From: Pirellula staleyi DSM 6068
GTDB taxonomy: Bacteria > Planctomycetota > Planctomycetia > Pirellulales > Pirellulaceae
Assembly (NCBI RefSeq): GCF_000025185.1
Contig: NC_013720.1
Span: forward strand, 6,132,200-6,196,199
Reading direction: 5' to 3'
Length of the DNA stretch: 64,000 nucleotides
This document shows positions 53,953 to 63,780 of the stretch, one piece after another (position 1 is the stretch's first letter; each line of letters opens with the position of its first letter). Made by a program: the position numbers and the translations under genes. Under the pieces are notes generated by a model. It did no database searches and was not told the origin of the DNA. It saw only the letters and a list, made by a program, of their open reading frames with translations.

Positions 53953-54942
53953 CTATTTCAGTCCCGACCGACGCTTCAGCCAGTCGGCCAGTAGCGTATC
54001 GACAAACAGCTGACCAATGTGGTAGGTGATCATCGGCAGCACGCTGTAGCCCGAGTCCATGGCGACCTTGAGTCCCACCATCAGCGTTTTCTGACTCCCC
54101 GAGAAAGCGACGGCCGTCGAATCTTCTCGCGAAAAGCCGCAAAGCTTGGATGTATAAAGACCTACGAAAAACATCGTGGTATGCAGCAGCACCACGCCGG
54201 TGGCCATCGCGAGCATCGACAACCAGCCCGAAGTGGTCTGTAAACCTTGCCGGAGCCCTTGTGAACTTTCGATCGCGCCGAAGAAGACCATCGATAGCAG
54301 CCCGCACTGCACCAACACTCCCAGCGGAGTGCGATATTTGGTGGCTAGGTGGGCAACCGGGCCGATACGGCGAGCGATTTGGGCCAAAATCATCGGGAGG
54401 ACGACGAGTCCGGCCAACTGCGTGACCATGCGGACGAAATCGAGCCCTTGCGGCGTCAGACGCATGATGGCGAGCCAAGCGGGGGCGACCAAAAAGCAGC
54501 TGAGGTTGGTGACAATCGTTACAAGGACGGCGATCGAGTCGTTGCCCCCCGCTTTGCGCGTCCAAACGGCAGCCGAGGCTTGTGTGCACGGGACAATCGA
54601 GGCAACCATCAGTCCGTGGCCATAGCTGGGGCCGATCAAGCTGCCGATTCCCCAGGCCACAGCCGGGAGCAGACCGTAGCTGATTGCCACCGCCAAAGCG
54701 GCTGGTGCTGGGCGAGAAATCGCCCCTTGCATCTGCGCGAGGGCAATCGGCAGGGTCATGAAAAACATAACCAGAAAGAGGTTAACGTCTTTAATGCCAG
54801 GGACTTTCGCCAGCGGCATGAGCGCCGGCCCAAGCAGAGTTCCGACCACCACCAGCACCGTTAGGCCGATCAAAAACCAGCGGTCTATGAGGAACTGCTT
54901 CACCGCGCGTCTGCTTTCAGTAGCACGTGGAACTCCTGGCAT
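53953..54942 (-). CDS. Bile acid:sodium symporter family transporter
   Basis: A 329-residue membrane protein with about nine to ten helices. Family features: VNLFLVMFFMTLPIALAQM, SIVPCTQASAAVWTRKAGGNDSIAVLVTIVTNL in the core and VAFSGSQKTLMVGLKVA in the crossing region with conserved Ser and Gln. It belongs to the SBF/BASS group (PF01758-like or its DUF4137-like relatives). A solute such as an organic anion is driven by sodium; bile acids themselves are not implied. ATG at 54942; a longer frame to 55017 lacks hydrophobic character. Divergent from aroC. Confidence 0.87.
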   Translation of the reverse strand: MPGVPRATESRRAVKQFLIDRWFLIGLTVLVVVGTLLGPALMPLAKVPGIKDVNLFLVMFFMTLPIALAQMQGAISRPAPAALAVAISYGLLPAVAWGIGSLIGPSYGHGLMVASIVPCTQASAAVWTRKAGGNDSIAVLVTIVTNLSCFLVAPAWLAIMRLTPQGLDFVRMVTQLAGLVVLPMILAQIARRIGPVAHLATKYRTPLGVLVQCGLLSMVFFGAIESSQGLRQGLQTTSGWLSMLAMATGVVLLHTTMFFVGLYTSKLCGFSREDSTAVAFSGSQKTLMVGLKVAMDSGYSVLPMITYHIGQLFVDTLLADWLKRRSGLK

Positions 54943-55095
54943 CAGCGGCCCAAAGAAACGCCCTATCGTGGGTTGCCGCTTACAACTAAAATCTTCTCTT
55001 CCGCTCGTCAGCGACAATTGCTTCGGGTCTGTAGTTCACTTGGGCGAGCCACAAAACAGCCCAAATCACCTATTTTCACTCACTAGAATCGGTCG

Positions 55096-56235
55096 ATGCT
55101 ACGCTACTCCACCGCCGGCGAATCCCATGGTAAAGCGCTGCTGGCGCTCGTTGACGGCTTTCCTGCCGGTGTGACGATCGACAGCCAGATCATCGACGCC
55201 GAACTGCGGCGTCGCCAGGGGGGATATGGTCGCGGCGGACGTCAGCGGATCGAGACCGACACGGTCGATATCCTGTCGGGGATTTGGAAGCAGACGTCGC
55301 TCGGCAGTCCGATCGCACTGCAAGTGATCAACAAGGACTATAAGCTCGAGCGCCTCGAGGACCTCACGCGGCCGCGACCAGGTCACGGCGACTTGACCGG
55401 CGCGATCAAATACCTCGGCCCGATTCGTGGCATCCTCGAGCGGGCAAGTGCGCGGGAAACTACGGTGCGAGTAGCAGCCGGCGCGCTCGCGCGTCAGCTC
55501 CTCCGTGAGTTTGGCATCGAAGTGCTGGGCTACGTGGTGGAACTCGGCGGCATCGCCTGCGAAGTTCCCGACGCAACACTCGACGAGAAACGTCGACTGC
55601 GCGACGCGAGCGACATCTACTCGCTTGATCCAGCACGCGATCCCGAGATCAAAAAACTGATCGACGAAACGGGCAAAGCTGGCGACACGCTCGGTGGTGT
55701 GGTCGAGACGGTCGTGGAAGGTCTCCCCTTCGGTCTTGGAACCCACGCGCAGTGGGACCTCAAACTCGATGGTCGCATTGCTCAAGCGGTGATGGCAGTG
55801 CAGGCGATCAAGGGGGTCGAGATTGGCCTCGGATTTGAGGCGGCTCGACGCCGTGGATCGCAGGTGCATGACCCGATTCATTTCGACGCCACGAAACGCG
55901 AAACGCACACGCTCGGTTTCGAGCGTCCTTCGAACAATGCCGGTGGACTCGAAGCAGGTATGACCAATGGTCAGCCGCTCGTAGTTCGCGCCGCCAAGAA
56001 GCCGATCAGCACGCTTCGCAAATCGCTCGACAGCGTGAATCTCACCACGCTCGAGCCCGAGGCAGCCCAGTACGAACGAAGCGACGTTTGTGCCGTTTCA
56101 GCCGCCAGCGTGATTGTCGAAAACGTGATTGCCTTTGAAGTGGCCCGCGCGCTAGTTGAGAAATTTGGGAACGATAGTTTGGTGGAAATGAAAGCTCGCT
56201 ACGACCTGTTTCAGAAGATGGCTCGCGAGCGTTAA
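55096..56235 (+). CDS. aroC: Chorismate synthase
   Basis: Last step of the shikimate pathway, forming chorismate from EPSP with reduced FMN. The 379-residue protein contains the family signatures GESHGKALLALVDGFPAG near residue 8, RRRQGGYGRGGRQ, RPRPGHGDLTGA, RASARETTVRVAAGA and the C-terminal ERSDVCAVSAASVI. All catalytic-site residues (His, Ser and Asp) are in place. Stand-alone gene, no other aro genes nearby. Confidence 0.97.
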   Translation: MLRYSTAGESHGKALLALVDGFPAGVTIDSQIIDAELRRRQGGYGRGGRQRIETDTVDILSGIWKQTSLGSPIALQVINKDYKLERLEDLTRPRPGHGDLTGAIKYLGPIRGILERASARETTVRVAAGALARQLLREFGIEVLGYVVELGGIACEVPDATLDEKRRLRDASDIYSLDPARDPEIKKLIDETGKAGDTLGGVVETVVEGLPFGLGTHAQWDLKLDGRIAQAVMAVQAIKGVEIGLGFEAARRRGSQVHDPIHFDATKRETHTLGFERPSNNAGGLEAGMTNGQPLVVRAAKKPISTLRKSLDSVNLTTLEPEAAQYERSDVCAVSAASVIVENVIAFEVARALVEKFGNDSLVEMKARYDLFQKMARER

Positions 56236-56312
56236 ACGCCTCGCAGATCGATGCCACTTCGCTGGCAGTGATTGAGTTTTAAGACAGAGTCTGAAGCACA
56301 AGGAGGTGCCAG

Positions 56313-57665
56313 ATGACGACAAGCAAACCGACCTCTGCTCAGCTGCGCTGGTGTCGCGCTGGGTTCGTGATTTGCTGCGTTTGTCCCACGATTTACGTGG
56401 CCCTCTGGATTGTCTTTCGCGCCGCCACCGGTGCCGCCGATGCGCAGCTCGCTGAATGGCAACATACCCTTTCGCTCCAGCTGGGGGTCAACGTTTCAGC
56501 TAGTTCGCTCGACTATCCCACGTTCGACACCGCCGTGCTTCGCGCCGTCGAACTGCGGGATGGAGAAACGGGCGATCTACTGGCGTCGCTGCGAGCCCTG
56601 GAAGTGACCGTGGGAAGCGATGGGACCGAAGTGGTGCTCGTCGATCCGGTCGTCACACAGGCAGGTTCGCGCTCGCTGCTCGCGATCACCCGCGATCGTG
56701 TGCTCCGGCATCAAGGGCCGATCTTGCCGGTGAAGTTCGTCGCGCATCAGCTCGTGATCGAGACTCCGGAAGGACCGTGGTCCGTGCACAATCCCGAAGC
56801 GTGGTGGCACATCACACAAAGTGGTCCCGAGCTGCAGCTGTCGTTCACCCCGCCCGAAGCGAGCACCCGCAACGATCGACCGGTCGTGCGCGTCATTGCC
56901 TCGCGCAATCGCGAAATGACTCCGCCGGTCACGCGTTGGCAGGTCGATACCGGGGCCCTATCGCTGCCGATGTCCCTGGTGGCGAGTGTGGCTCCGAGCT
57001 TTCAACGACTCGGCCCCAGCGTGGCGTTTTCTGGCAATCTTTCGCTCTTTGAAGAAGCCGAGGGACTGCGCGGAACGCTTGCTGGAAAGCTTTCGCACAT
57101 CGATCTCGATGCGCTGATCACCGAGCAATTTCCCCATACGATTTCGGGCGATGCCACCGCGGTGCTCGAGCGCGTGGTGCTCGAGCGCGGACGTATCGCC
57201 AGCGCACGCGGAACACTGCAAGCGCAGCATGGTCAGGTGAGCCACTCGATGCTGGTGGCTCTGGAGGAACATCTCGGGGCGACAGCCGCCATCGATTCCC
57301 GGGGGATGAATCCGTCGCAAACCACTCCCTATCGGCAGCTGGCGATTGGATTTCATCTCGACCAGCAGCAGTTGCAGCTCACAGGGAGCTGCGATCCGAC
57401 GCGCGATGGGGTGATGCTCGCCGCGGCCAGTGGTCCGCTGGTAGAAGTTCCTCAGCAGCACCGAAGCCAGCCGATTGCGCTCTTACGCGTGTTGCTTCCG
57501 CAGGCCGATTGGCAAGTTCCGGCGACACAAGAGACTGGTGGTCTGGTCGCGCTGCTCCCTGCTCCTCCTTTGTCGCAAGCAACGGCCACGGCTCGCGCTC
57601 AGCAGCATGTTCCCACGCGACTCGGACCCTCTGGCAATCGCCCCGCCATCAGCGAACCACGCTAG
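56313..57665 (+). CDS. Membrane-anchored protein of unknown function
   Basis: A 450-residue protein with one N-terminal membrane helix (residues 16-38: AGFVICCVCPTIYVALWIVF) and an extracytoplasmic remainder. Residues 45-200 and 210-380 look beta-rich, with repeated short strands resembling AsmA-type or similar membrane-lipid-associated proteins (FSGNLSLFEEAEGLRGTLAGKLSHIDLDAL), but no family is certain. The tail is Ala/Thr/Pro-rich. A strong AAGGAGGTG Shine-Dalgarno sequence precedes the start. It resembles lineage-specific planctomycete proteins. Confidence 0.65.
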   Translation: MTTSKPTSAQLRWCRAGFVICCVCPTIYVALWIVFRAATGAADAQLAEWQHTLSLQLGVNVSASSLDYPTFDTAVLRAVELRDGETGDLLASLRALEVTVGSDGTEVVLVDPVVTQAGSRSLLAITRDRVLRHQGPILPVKFVAHQLVIETPEGPWSVHNPEAWWHITQSGPELQLSFTPPEASTRNDRPVVRVIASRNREMTPPVTRWQVDTGALSLPMSLVASVAPSFQRLGPSVAFSGNLSLFEEAEGLRGTLAGKLSHIDLDALITEQFPHTISGDATAVLERVVLERGRIASARGTLQAQHGQVSHSMLVALEEHLGATAAIDSRGMNPSQTTPYRQLAIGFHLDQQQLQLTGSCDPTRDGVMLAAASGPLVEVPQQHRSQPIALLRVLLPQADWQVPATQETGGLVALLPAPPLSQATATARAQQHVPTRLGPSGNRPAISEPR

Positions 57666-57842
57666 TCGCGCGTCAGCGTGGTCTTTCGCTGGCTTCACGG
57701 CTGGTTGCTATCGGTCATCTCCGAAACTCGGCATGCTGGCCGCTCGCTCGTGCTCCTCCCTCGCTTGACACTCCTTGGCTCGGGTAAGATGCAGCAAGCA
57801 GATCCTGGCGATCTGATCTCACTTGTCTAGGCACGGAGGAAC

Positions 57843-59969
57843 ATGATGAAGGCTCAACTTGCGCGGCATCTGACGGTATCGCTCGTCACCTTACTAGCTC
57901 TCGCGGCAACGTCACTGGCGGACGACGCGGCGGCTGTCAGCAAAGACACTGCCAAGAAAGTGGGACCTGTGACCAAGACCTACAATTCCATCGACGATGT
58001 CCCTCTGGTTCCTCGGGCCAAGTTTTTTGGGAATCCCGAAAAGGCTCGCCCCCGTCTGAGTCCCGATGGGAAGCAGATTGCTTATGTCGCGCCGGTGGAA
58101 GGGGTGCTGAACGTTTGGGTCGGTCCGGCCGATGATCTCGCTAAAGCCAAGCCGGTGACGCTGGATAAGCATCGCGGAGTCACTTCGTTTTTCTGGGCCT
58201 ACACGAGCCAGCACTTGCTCTACACCCAGGATAAAAACGGCGATGAAGACGATCATCTTTACAGCATCACGCTGGCAACTGGCGACATCAAAGATCTGAC
58301 CCCCATCGAGAAGATCAGCGCCACCGTGGAAGGTGTGAGCGAGAAGTTTCCCGAAGAGATTCTCGTCGGGATCAACGACCGTGGCGAGCGCCACTATCAC
58401 GACATCTACAAGATCAACCTTGTTACGGGCGAGAAGAAGCTGCTGCTCGAAAACCCAGGTCTCGCCGGGTTCATGATCGACGACGACTACAAAGTTCGCT
58501 TTGCGCTTAACTACACGCCCGATGCGGGGCAGATGTACTACAAGCCCGACGCGACCGAGGGGTGGAAGGAGTGGATGAAGATCGACGCGCTCGATGCGAT
58601 GACCACTTCCCCCGCAGGCTTCGACAAAACGGGCGAGAAGCTCTACATGCTCGACAGCCGCGGTCGCAACACTGCGGCACTCAAAGTTGTCGATCTCAAG
58701 ACTGGCGAAGAAAAACTAGTCGCCGCTAGTGAAAAAGCAGATCTTTCGGGCGCTCTGACGCATCCCACCGAAAAAACAATTCAGGCGGTGAGCTTCACGT
58801 ATGCCCGCACCGAATGGCAGATCCTCGACGAATCGATTCGAGGCGATCTCGACTACCTGAAGACGGTGGCTGATGGGGAACTGCAGATCACCAGCCGCAC
58901 GCTCGACGACAGTCGCTGGACCGTCGCTTACTTGATGGACAACGGCCCGGTGCGGTTTTATCTCTACGATCGCAAACCCACCAAGAAGGCGACCTTCCTG
59001 TTCACGAGCAATCGCGCACTCGAAGAGTTGCCGCTGGTGAAAATGCATCCGCAAGTGATCAAGAGTCGCGATGGCCTCGAACTGGTGAGCTACCTGACTC
59101 TTCCCGCTTGGAGCGATCCTGATGGAGATGGCCGCCCCAATCAGCCGCTGCCACTGGTGCTGAATGTGCATGGTGGACCTTGGGCTCGCGATGAATGGGG
59201 CTACGATCCCGAGCATCAGCTGTTTGCCAATCGCGGCTATGCCGTGCTGGCGGTGAACTACCGAGGCTCGACCGGATTTGGCAAAACGTTCATCAACGCT
59301 GGTGATCGCGAGTGGGCTGGCAAGATGCACGACGATCTGATCGACGCCGTGAACTGGGCTGTCGAAAACAAGATCGCCGACAAGAGCAAGATTTGCATCT
59401 CGGGCGGAAGCTACGGCGGCTATGCGACACTCGTCGGTCTCACCATTACGCCCGATGTGTTTGTCTGTGGCGTCGATATCGTTGGTCCTTCGAGCCTTGT
59501 GACGCTGCTCGAGAATCCACCTCCTTACTGGATGCCTTTCATGCCGGTGATGAAGCGCCGCGTGGGGGATCATACGACTGACGAAGGGCGGGCATTTTTG
59601 CTATCGCGCTCGCCACTCACGATGGTGGAGAAGATCACCAAGCCACTGCTGATTGCTCAAGGTGCAAACGACCCGCGTGTGAAGCAGGCGGAAGCGGATC
59701 AGATTGTGAAGGCGATGAACGACAAGAAGATTCCGGTCACCTACGTGCTGTTCAAAGATGAAGGGCACGGCTTTGCTCGGCCACAAAATCGGTTTGCGTT
59801 TTACGCGATTACCGAAGCGTTCTTAGCCGAGCATTTGGATGGTCGCTACGAACCAATTGGAAACGCGTTTGATGGCGCGTCGTTCGTTGTGCCAAGTGGT
59901 AAAGAGGGAGCCAAGGGTTTGTTGCAAGCGCTCGAAGCTTTGCCGAAAGCTGAAGCGACCAAACCGTAG
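57843..59969 (+). CDS. S9-family prolyl-oligopeptidase-type serine peptidase
   Basis: A 708-residue exported peptidase, probably an aminopeptidase or dipeptidyl peptidase of the acylaminoacyl-peptidase type. The signal peptide is residues 1-27 (VTLLALAATSLA). Residues 50-420 form the beta-propeller (GKQIAYVAPVEGVLNVWVG). The alpha/beta-hydrolase domain has the Ser523 nucleophile in SGGSYGGYA, the Asp in AQGANDPRVKQ, and the His in FKDEGHGFA. GGAGG upstream fits the start at 57843 (a second ATG follows at once). Confidence 0.92.
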   Translation: MMKAQLARHLTVSLVTLLALAATSLADDAAAVSKDTAKKVGPVTKTYNSIDDVPLVPRAKFFGNPEKARPRLSPDGKQIAYVAPVEGVLNVWVGPADDLAKAKPVTLDKHRGVTSFFWAYTSQHLLYTQDKNGDEDDHLYSITLATGDIKDLTPIEKISATVEGVSEKFPEEILVGINDRGERHYHDIYKINLVTGEKKLLLENPGLAGFMIDDDYKVRFALNYTPDAGQMYYKPDATEGWKEWMKIDALDAMTTSPAGFDKTGEKLYMLDSRGRNTAALKVVDLKTGEEKLVAASEKADLSGALTHPTEKTIQAVSFTYARTEWQILDESIRGDLDYLKTVADGELQITSRTLDDSRWTVAYLMDNGPVRFYLYDRKPTKKATFLFTSNRALEELPLVKMHPQVIKSRDGLELVSYLTLPAWSDPDGDGRPNQPLPLVLNVHGGPWARDEWGYDPEHQLFANRGYAVLAVNYRGSTGFGKTFINAGDREWAGKMHDDLIDAVNWAVENKIADKSKICISGGSYGGYATLVGLTITPDVFVCGVDIVGPSSLVTLLENPPPYWMPFMPVMKRRVGDHTTDEGRAFLLSRSPLTMVEKITKPLLIAQGANDPRVKQAEADQIVKAMNDKKIPVTYVLFKDEGHGFARPQNRFAFYAITEAFLAEHLDGRYEPIGNAFDGASFVVPSGKEGAKGLLQALEALPKAEATKP

Positions 59970-59993
59970 CGCTCGAGCTTGGAAAGTGATCGT

Positions 59994-60413
59994 ATGACAG
60001 GTGATATCGAGCACTTGGGGTCGCTCCTGTTCGTGGGGCTACTGGCCGAACGTCGGCAGCGACTCTTTGCTCGGGATCGACTGTTTCTTTTGGCGGGAGT
60101 TCTAGCTCATGGACTCTCGCTCCCCGAGATCGCGGCCTATTGCCGGTCGCGCATCTTGCTCCACAATCGGGGGCATCTCGTTGCGCAGTGGCCATCGATC
60201 GCGGATGCTTGTGGCGAGGAAAACTTTGTGTCGCTAGTGCGACAAGTCGAGCGGCGTTATGGTGCCGAACGGGTCGAGCGAATTGCGGCGAGCGACGATT
60301 TTGAACCGGCTCGCGAGCGTCTTTTCTACGCGACCGATGGTGAATTCGCGGCGGCGATTTTGGGACTCGCGTGGGAGGATCTTCGCCGCGAGTATCGGTC
60401 AGGAAACTTATGA
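59994..60413 (+). CDS. Conserved hypothetical protein
   Basis: A 139-residue soluble, helix-rich protein (LFVGLLAERRQRLFARDRLFLLAGVLAHGLSLPEIAAYCR). No domain is recognised. The closing FYATDGEFAAAILGLAWEDLRREY looks like a small, independent helical segment. GGAAAG 8 nt before the ATG at 59994 supports the start. It stands 25 bp behind the S9 peptidase gene and may be cotranscribed. Confidence 0.65.
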   Translation: MTGDIEHLGSLLFVGLLAERRQRLFARDRLFLLAGVLAHGLSLPEIAAYCRSRILLHNRGHLVAQWPSIADACGEENFVSLVRQVERRYGAERVERIAASDDFEPARERLFYATDGEFAAAILGLAWEDLRREYRSGNL

Positions 60414-60488
60414 GGCGCGGGTTGCAAGTGATATGCGGATCGAGCCGCGCCCGATGAGTTTCCAATAGTAGCAAGCGTGAGAGCGTCG

Positions 60489-61376
60489 ATGAACCGATGT
60501 GGTTTATCCTCGCTTTCCGAGGTCTTGCACGCGATGTTTCAGCGCCCCCTGCTCTTCTTGGCTGTGCTCGCCGCAGCCGGTTTGATCCCCTACATTTTGC
60601 TCGATAAAGAGCTCTCCGCCACCGCGCGCTCGCAGTGGAATTCGCTCACCGGCAGCGCCGGTTCGAGCAGCCAGCAAGAGACACAAAACGCTGTCGATCA
60701 ATTCGCCGCCAGTTTGCTCGAAGGTGGTTCCGCCGCGATTCCGCCACAACTCGTGGTGCAGCAAAACGCGCCGATTCCACTCGAGCATGCACTGCGATTT
60801 GAAGTTTCGCTGCCGTGGGTCACGGCGGTGTTTCCACGGGTGACCACGGTGCTCGGCGATACGCAGCTGCAAGGCTTGCGTGTGCCGCTGGTCTCGGGGA
60901 CGCAGGAGCACGATATCGCGGGGTCGCTCACCTATTACTTCGATCGCGAACAAGTGCTGCGGCGCATCACGTTTCAAGGCTACACCGGCGACGAGCGCCG
61001 CGTGGTGATGTTCCTCTGCTCAACCTATGGCATGGTCGCTCAGCCAACACTCGATCGCGGGCTCTATCGAGCCGCTGGTCCCAACGGTGAAGTGAGCACT
61101 TTGCTGATTCGCCACGTTCCCGTGGTATCGCAAAACGCTCCGAAACAACGAATGGAACTGGTGATCGATTTGGTGCGCGGGCCACTTCCGAAGGGCTATA
61201 AGCTGCCAGAACTTCGCGCGCCAGGTGTCGCCGAAAACGAAGTGGTGACACCCACGGTCGCGCCACCTCCAGCAGCTCCGGTGGCAACTGCTCCTGCCAC
61301 TCAACCGGTCGCTGCCACGCCAGCGGCGACCAAACCAGCAGCTGCAAATTCACCGCGCCCCACATGGCGGTGGTAA
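60489..61376 (+). CDS. Membrane-anchored conserved planctomycete protein, function unknown
   Basis: A 295-residue protein. One N-terminal membrane helix (about residues 16-38: FQRPLLFLAVLAAAGLIPYIL) precedes a periplasmic domain. Residues 85-235 are conserved-looking (FEVSLPWVTAVFPRVTTVLGD; GSLTYYFDREQVLRRITFQG; FLCSTYGMV), while the last 55 are Ala/Pro/Thr-rich. Start candidates are GTG 60477, ATG 60489 (GAGAG 5 nt upstream, chosen) and ATG 60534. No function can be assigned. Confidence 0.65.
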   Translation: MNRCGLSSLSEVLHAMFQRPLLFLAVLAAAGLIPYILLDKELSATARSQWNSLTGSAGSSSQQETQNAVDQFAASLLEGGSAAIPPQLVVQQNAPIPLEHALRFEVSLPWVTAVFPRVTTVLGDTQLQGLRVPLVSGTQEHDIAGSLTYYFDREQVLRRITFQGYTGDERRVVMFLCSTYGMVAQPTLDRGLYRAAGPNGEVSTLLIRHVPVVSQNAPKQRMELVIDLVRGPLPKGYKLPELRAPGVAENEVVTPTVAPPPAAPVATAPATQPVAATPAATKPAAANSPRPTWRW

Positions 61377-61415
61377 CACCATCGCCACGCCTCCACTTCC
61401 AACATCAACCGCCCA

Positions 61416-62630
61416 CTAAGGGAGTTGATTCTTCGGCTTGGCTGGTGGTTCGAGCAGCAGCGGATCGTCGCTCGTGGGCTTCTTCGTTTCGGTTGCAGGC
61501 GCGCCGGACATCTTGGCTTCCAGATCGGCCAGCTTGGCTTCGAGCAATCGCACGCGATCTTTCAGTTCGGCGATTTCAGCCTCCATGGCAGCGGCACCTT
61601 CCATCGCAGGAGGCCCCTCAAATCCAGGGTCACCACCAGGAACAAATCCAGGGTCACCACCAGGTGCAGCGCCGGGCTGCGTGAACTGCTGCAGCAGTTG
61701 TTCGACTCGCCGAATCACTGGCCGATCGCCAGCCAGTGGCGCGCCAGCGGCTGGTGAACCGGGCGCAGCAGCGGCTGGCCCCGCCGAAGCGAGTCGCACC
61801 GATTTGCGAGCCAGCGTGGCCCCTTGGTAATACGTCAGCTCCACCATATTTCCGGGTCGCGAAGCAGCGATGATCCCAACCAGCTCATCGGCCGTATCGA
61901 TTCGACGTCCATCGATCGCCACGATCACACCACCGACAGGCAAGCCCGCCGTATCGGCTGGACTACCAGGTCGCACTTGCGCGATGAAAGCGCCGCGGCG
62001 AATCGAAAGGTCATACCGCTCGCGAAGTTCTTCCGTGAGCGGAATCACCGATACACCAAGCGAAGCACGCGATGCTTCGGCGCTGAAAGGACGGAGCGAA
62101 GGGGTCTCTTCTCCCACTTCGATATCTGGTGTCGCAGGGCGCTCGCCGAGCGTCACCGCAACTGTTTGCACTTTACGATTGCGATCGATTTTGAAATCGA
62201 CCTTGGCTCCCACGGGAAGACCACTCAGCAGTTGATGCATCACATCGACCGTCGGCACCGGTTCGTCGCCGATCGCGGTGATCAGGTCTCCCACTTCCAA
62301 ACCCGCGCGAGCGGCAGGCGAACCAATCTTCACCACTACGACGCGCACCCCTTTGCCATCTTCCAGCGAGTCGTCGCCCGTTAAACCCAAATAGCCGCTC
62401 GGCATCGGCGCGGGAAGTTCGTCGGTCGCTCCATCCGCTGGCATCGGTTTGGCCGGTGTCGGCTCACCCGTGGTGGCGGGCGGCGCTGCGGGATCAGCCG
62501 GCGCAATGGCACCCTGCAAGCGCTTCTCGAGTCGTTCCAGCAAGGTTTGCCCGCGCGCCATTTCAGCACTCGCCAGCACGACGAGCATCGCCACCGACAG
62601 GAAACCTACTGTTTTGAGTCGCACGTTCAT
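61416..62630 (-). CDS. Exported protein with two PDZ domains and a C-terminal coiled coil
   Basis: A 404-residue secreted or periplasmic protein. Signal peptide at residues 1-28 (VGFLSVAMLVVLASAEMARG). PDZ 1 at about 75-165 (KIGSPAARAGLEVGDLITAIGDEPV), PDZ 2 at about 190-285 (RPGSPADTAGLPVGGVIVAIDGRRI). There is no protease domain, so it is not a DegP-type protease but probably a scaffold. A repeated GGDPGF segment follows (two near-identical copies), then a short coiled coil (AEIAELKDRVRLLEAKLADLEAK). AAGGAG at 7 nt fixes the ATG at 62630. Confidence 0.87.
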   Translation of the reverse strand: MNVRLKTVGFLSVAMLVVLASAEMARGQTLLERLEKRLQGAIAPADPAAPPATTGEPTPAKPMPADGATDELPAPMPSGYLGLTGDDSLEDGKGVRVVVVKIGSPAARAGLEVGDLITAIGDEPVPTVDVMHQLLSGLPVGAKVDFKIDRNRKVQTVAVTLGERPATPDIEVGEETPSLRPFSAEASRASLGVSVIPLTEELRERYDLSIRRGAFIAQVRPGSPADTAGLPVGGVIVAIDGRRIDTADELVGIIAASRPGNMVELTYYQGATLARKSVRLASAGPAAAAPGSPAAGAPLAGDRPVIRRVEQLLQQFTQPGAAPGGDPGFVPGGDPGFEGPPAMEGAAAMEAEIAELKDRVRLLEAKLADLEAKMSGAPATETKKPTSDDPLLLEPPAKPKNQLP

Positions 62631-62811
62631 CGCCTCGCTCCTTCTACTACCTTGCGGCTGTTCAATCGCTGACCATTCTACCCCTGTGTACACGATGCAA
62701 GCCAGTTTCCACCGATTTTATCGCTACTGCTCCTCTCACCGTTTGCCGCTAAACTTCAGCAGCGGCTGACTTTGCTACACGTAACAGGCCCTCCATTTTT
62801 TGCGAGAAACT

Positions 62812-63780
62812 ATGCCCGCAGGCGACACTTGGACAAGCTCCGATGAGAATGCCGACCTGCTACTGCTCCCGCCGCAGCGCTGGCACGAGGTGCTCCCCGA
62901 GTTGATTCACTGCTGGAGCGAAAACGAGCGTCAGCAGCAGCTCGATCGTTTAATCGCCGCCGCCGAAGCTGGTCAGTTCGATCATTTTCGGCTCTACGCA
63001 AAGGTCGAAGGGGAAAAGATTTGCGTAGCGATGTTGGTCGAGCTTCTCACGGGCAACGTCGCCAACTGCTGGCCTCCGGCGGTGATCCGCACGAATCTGA
63101 CCGACCTGGCGCAAGAAAAGCGCAACTTAGCGCAACTTGGCGCAACTATTCGCGCGCCCCTCGCGCGCGAGCACTATCCGCTCGTGCAATCGCTCATCGA
63201 CAGCAGCGCGACCGAGCATGCCGAGCGACTCGCGGCCACCGGTTTTGTGCATGCAGGCCGACTCGCCTTCTTCGGAGCTGCGACCGCGCGTCTGCTGACC
63301 CGATCCAACTTGACTGATGCGATGCTGACACTCGAGCCCGCTTCGTCCCTCGCGCGGGGAGACCTCGAAGCACTCATCGAGTCGACCTACGAGCAATCGC
63401 TCGACGCGCCACTCATCGAAGGGATCAGAGCGACACGTGATGTCCTCACCGGCTATGCCGCCGTCGGAACAACGGGCGAGTCGCTCTGGCACATTGCTCG
63501 CAACAGCGCAGGGCAAATCGTCGGCTGTCTGCTCTTGGCGCAGCACACCAGCGTGTCGCAACTCGAGCTGGTGTATGTCGGCATTGTCCCTCAGCATCGT
63601 GGTCAGCGCTACGGCCAAGCCCTCACGCAGCAGGCGCTCGCCATCGCGCGCGATCGGCAACTCGCCTCGGTCGTGCTCGCAGTCGATCTGGCGAACGATC
63701 CAGCGATTGCGATGTACGCCGCCTGTGGTTTTGTGCAGTTGGCGGCACGCGATCTGTGGATCTTGAAAACGAATCCGTAA
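62812..63780 (+). CDS. GNAT-family N-acetyltransferase
   Basis: A 322-residue protein. The C-terminal domain (about 165-318) is GNAT: LELVYVGIVPQHRGQRYGQALTQQALAIA forms the acetyl-CoA-binding motif A (Arg/Gln-x-x-Gly-x-Gly/Ala variant), and LANDPAIAMYAACGFVQL is motif B. The first 160 residues form a second, GNAT-like half (FVHAGRLAFFGAATARLL), so it may be a tandem acetyltransferase as seen in MshD-like enzymes. The ATG at 62812 is chosen over a TTG 4 codons upstream. A 10-bp tandem repeat lies in its coding sequence at 63121-63148. Confidence 0.82.
   Translation: MPAGDTWTSSDENADLLLLPPQRWHEVLPELIHCWSENERQQQLDRLIAAAEAGQFDHFRLYAKVEGEKICVAMLVELLTGNVANCWPPAVIRTNLTDLAQEKRNLAQLGATIRAPLAREHYPLVQSLIDSSATEHAERLAATGFVHAGRLAFFGAATARLLTRSNLTDAMLTLEPASSLARGDLEALIESTYEQSLDAPLIEGIRATRDVLTGYAAVGTTGESLWHIARNSAGQIVGCLLLAQHTSVSQLELVYVGIVPQHRGQRYGQALTQQALAIARDRQLASVVLAVDLANDPAIAMYAACGFVQLAARDLWILKTNP
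63121..63148 (+). repeat. Short 10-bp tandem repeat inside the GNAT gene
   Basis: Three near-identical copies of CGCAACTTAG stand head to tail. The unit is not a multiple of three, so loss or gain would shift the frame. Confidence 0.55.
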
